Positions 5,419 to 5,641 of a DNA stretch of 5,641 nucleotides are shown here, piece after piece. Source of the stretch: Planctomycetaceae bacterium (GTDB lineage: Bacteria > Planctomycetota > Planctomycetia > Pirellulales > Thermoguttaceae); assembly GCA_031282385.1 (NCBI GenBank), contig JAITDV010000181.1, positions 1-5,641 on the forward strand, given 5' to 3'. The translations under genes were made by a program, and so were the position numbers. The notes below the pieces were generated by a model. It was given only the letters and a program-made list of their open reading frames with translations. It ran no database searches and was not told the origin of the DNA. Position 1 is the stretch's first letter; every line of letters starts with the position of its first letter.

Positions 5419-5637
5419 AGACCTTTTCGCTAACCTGTAGGAGACCACCCCTGACCCCTCCGAAGGAGGGGAATTATTCGCCTTCCTCGGAGGCGTATTC
5501 TTATTCCTCTCTGTCGGAGGCATCTTCTTATTCCCCTCCTTCGGAGGGGTTAGGGGTGGTCTCGGAGGAGTTAAAGGCGGTTTTTCGTTGTAGGTTTTTT
5601 GTTGTGTTGATGTATTTTTAGGTTAGAGAAAAGGTCT
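5419..5637 (+). mobile_element. MITE-like palindromic element, copy 2 (long form, 219 bases)
   Basis: The same 18-base ends (5419-5436 and 5620-5637) and the same inner stem (5441-5452 with 5552-5563) occur in the same orientation as copy 1. Four hairpin units fill the centre at 5455-5471, 5479-5495, 5506-5522 and 5533-5549, against two in copy 1. The first and last are perfect 7-base-pair stems, the second keeps a stem through a C-G to G-C exchange, and the third is degraded. The right arm carries an extra copy of about 14 bases (GGTTTTTCGTTGTA, from 5579). ATT again flanks both ends. The element starts 36 bases after the ackA stop, so its transcript could form the 3' structure of ackA mRNA. 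It is a poor intrinsic terminator because the T-run at 5581 lies about 17 bases beyond the main stem. Confidence 0.65.
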
Positions 5638-5641
5638 ATTG

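Noticed and set aside
5552..5586. Intrinsic terminator of ackA
   Set aside because: The strong stem is not followed immediately by a T-run; the T-tract is about 17 bases downstream, with no stem directly before it. The element may still affect the transcript end.
3898..5637. CRISPR array
   Set aside because: The repeated units are two large copies 1.4 kb apart with a gene between them, and the small hairpin units are separated by short AT-rich linkers without unique spacers of uniform length; no cas gene is present.

Overview
The window looks like part of a moderately AT-rich chromosome of an anaerobic or fermentative member of the Planctomycetota. The best clue is the partial flagellin-type protein at the left edge: its N-terminal motif SGKDDPTGLI resembles the SGKDDPAGLI form I associate with planctomycete flagellins. 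The acetate kinase also belongs to a divergent group that I recall from planctomycetes. Both lineage statements come from remembered family patterns, not from a search.

Layout. 1-1043 (minus): N-terminal 347 residues of a flagellin-like protein, open at the window edge. 1044-1588: a 545-base divergent intergenic region with no gene. It holds the flagellin leader (repeated TAACGATWGTAAC boxes around a small hairpin), T-tracts, a nested palindrome built on TCCACGAATT, a good extended -10 promoter pointing right, and two hairpins in the nuoE leader. 1589-2077 (plus): a NuoE-type [2Fe-2S] subunit without an adjacent NuoF. 2078-2146: a short spacer carrying a degenerate 7-base periodic array. 2147-3532 (plus): a full-length UPF0210/DUF711 protein. 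3533-4186: a 654-base gap without a gene, holding two unrelated palindromic elements almost back to back. 4187-5383 (plus): an acetate/propionate-family kinase. 5419-5637: a second, longer copy of the element that lies upstream of the kinase, in the same orientation.

How it fits together. NuoE-type proteins serve electron transfer between NAD(P)H and quinones, hydrogenases or formate dehydrogenases, and acetate kinase makes ATP from acetyl phosphate, so both genes suit fermentative energy metabolism. The role of UPF0210 is unknown. The genes need not form one operon: the large repeat-filled gap separates ackA from the nuoE-UPF0210 pair.

The most unusual content is non-coding. Two direct copies of a 150/219-base element bracket ackA. 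Each has near-perfect 18-base terminal inverted repeats, an inner 12-base stem and a row of small hairpins. The copies differ in hairpin number (two versus four), and one extra hairpin carries a paired base exchange that keeps its stem. This resembles a non-autonomous, MITE-like family that grows by hairpin-unit duplication; mobility is inference.
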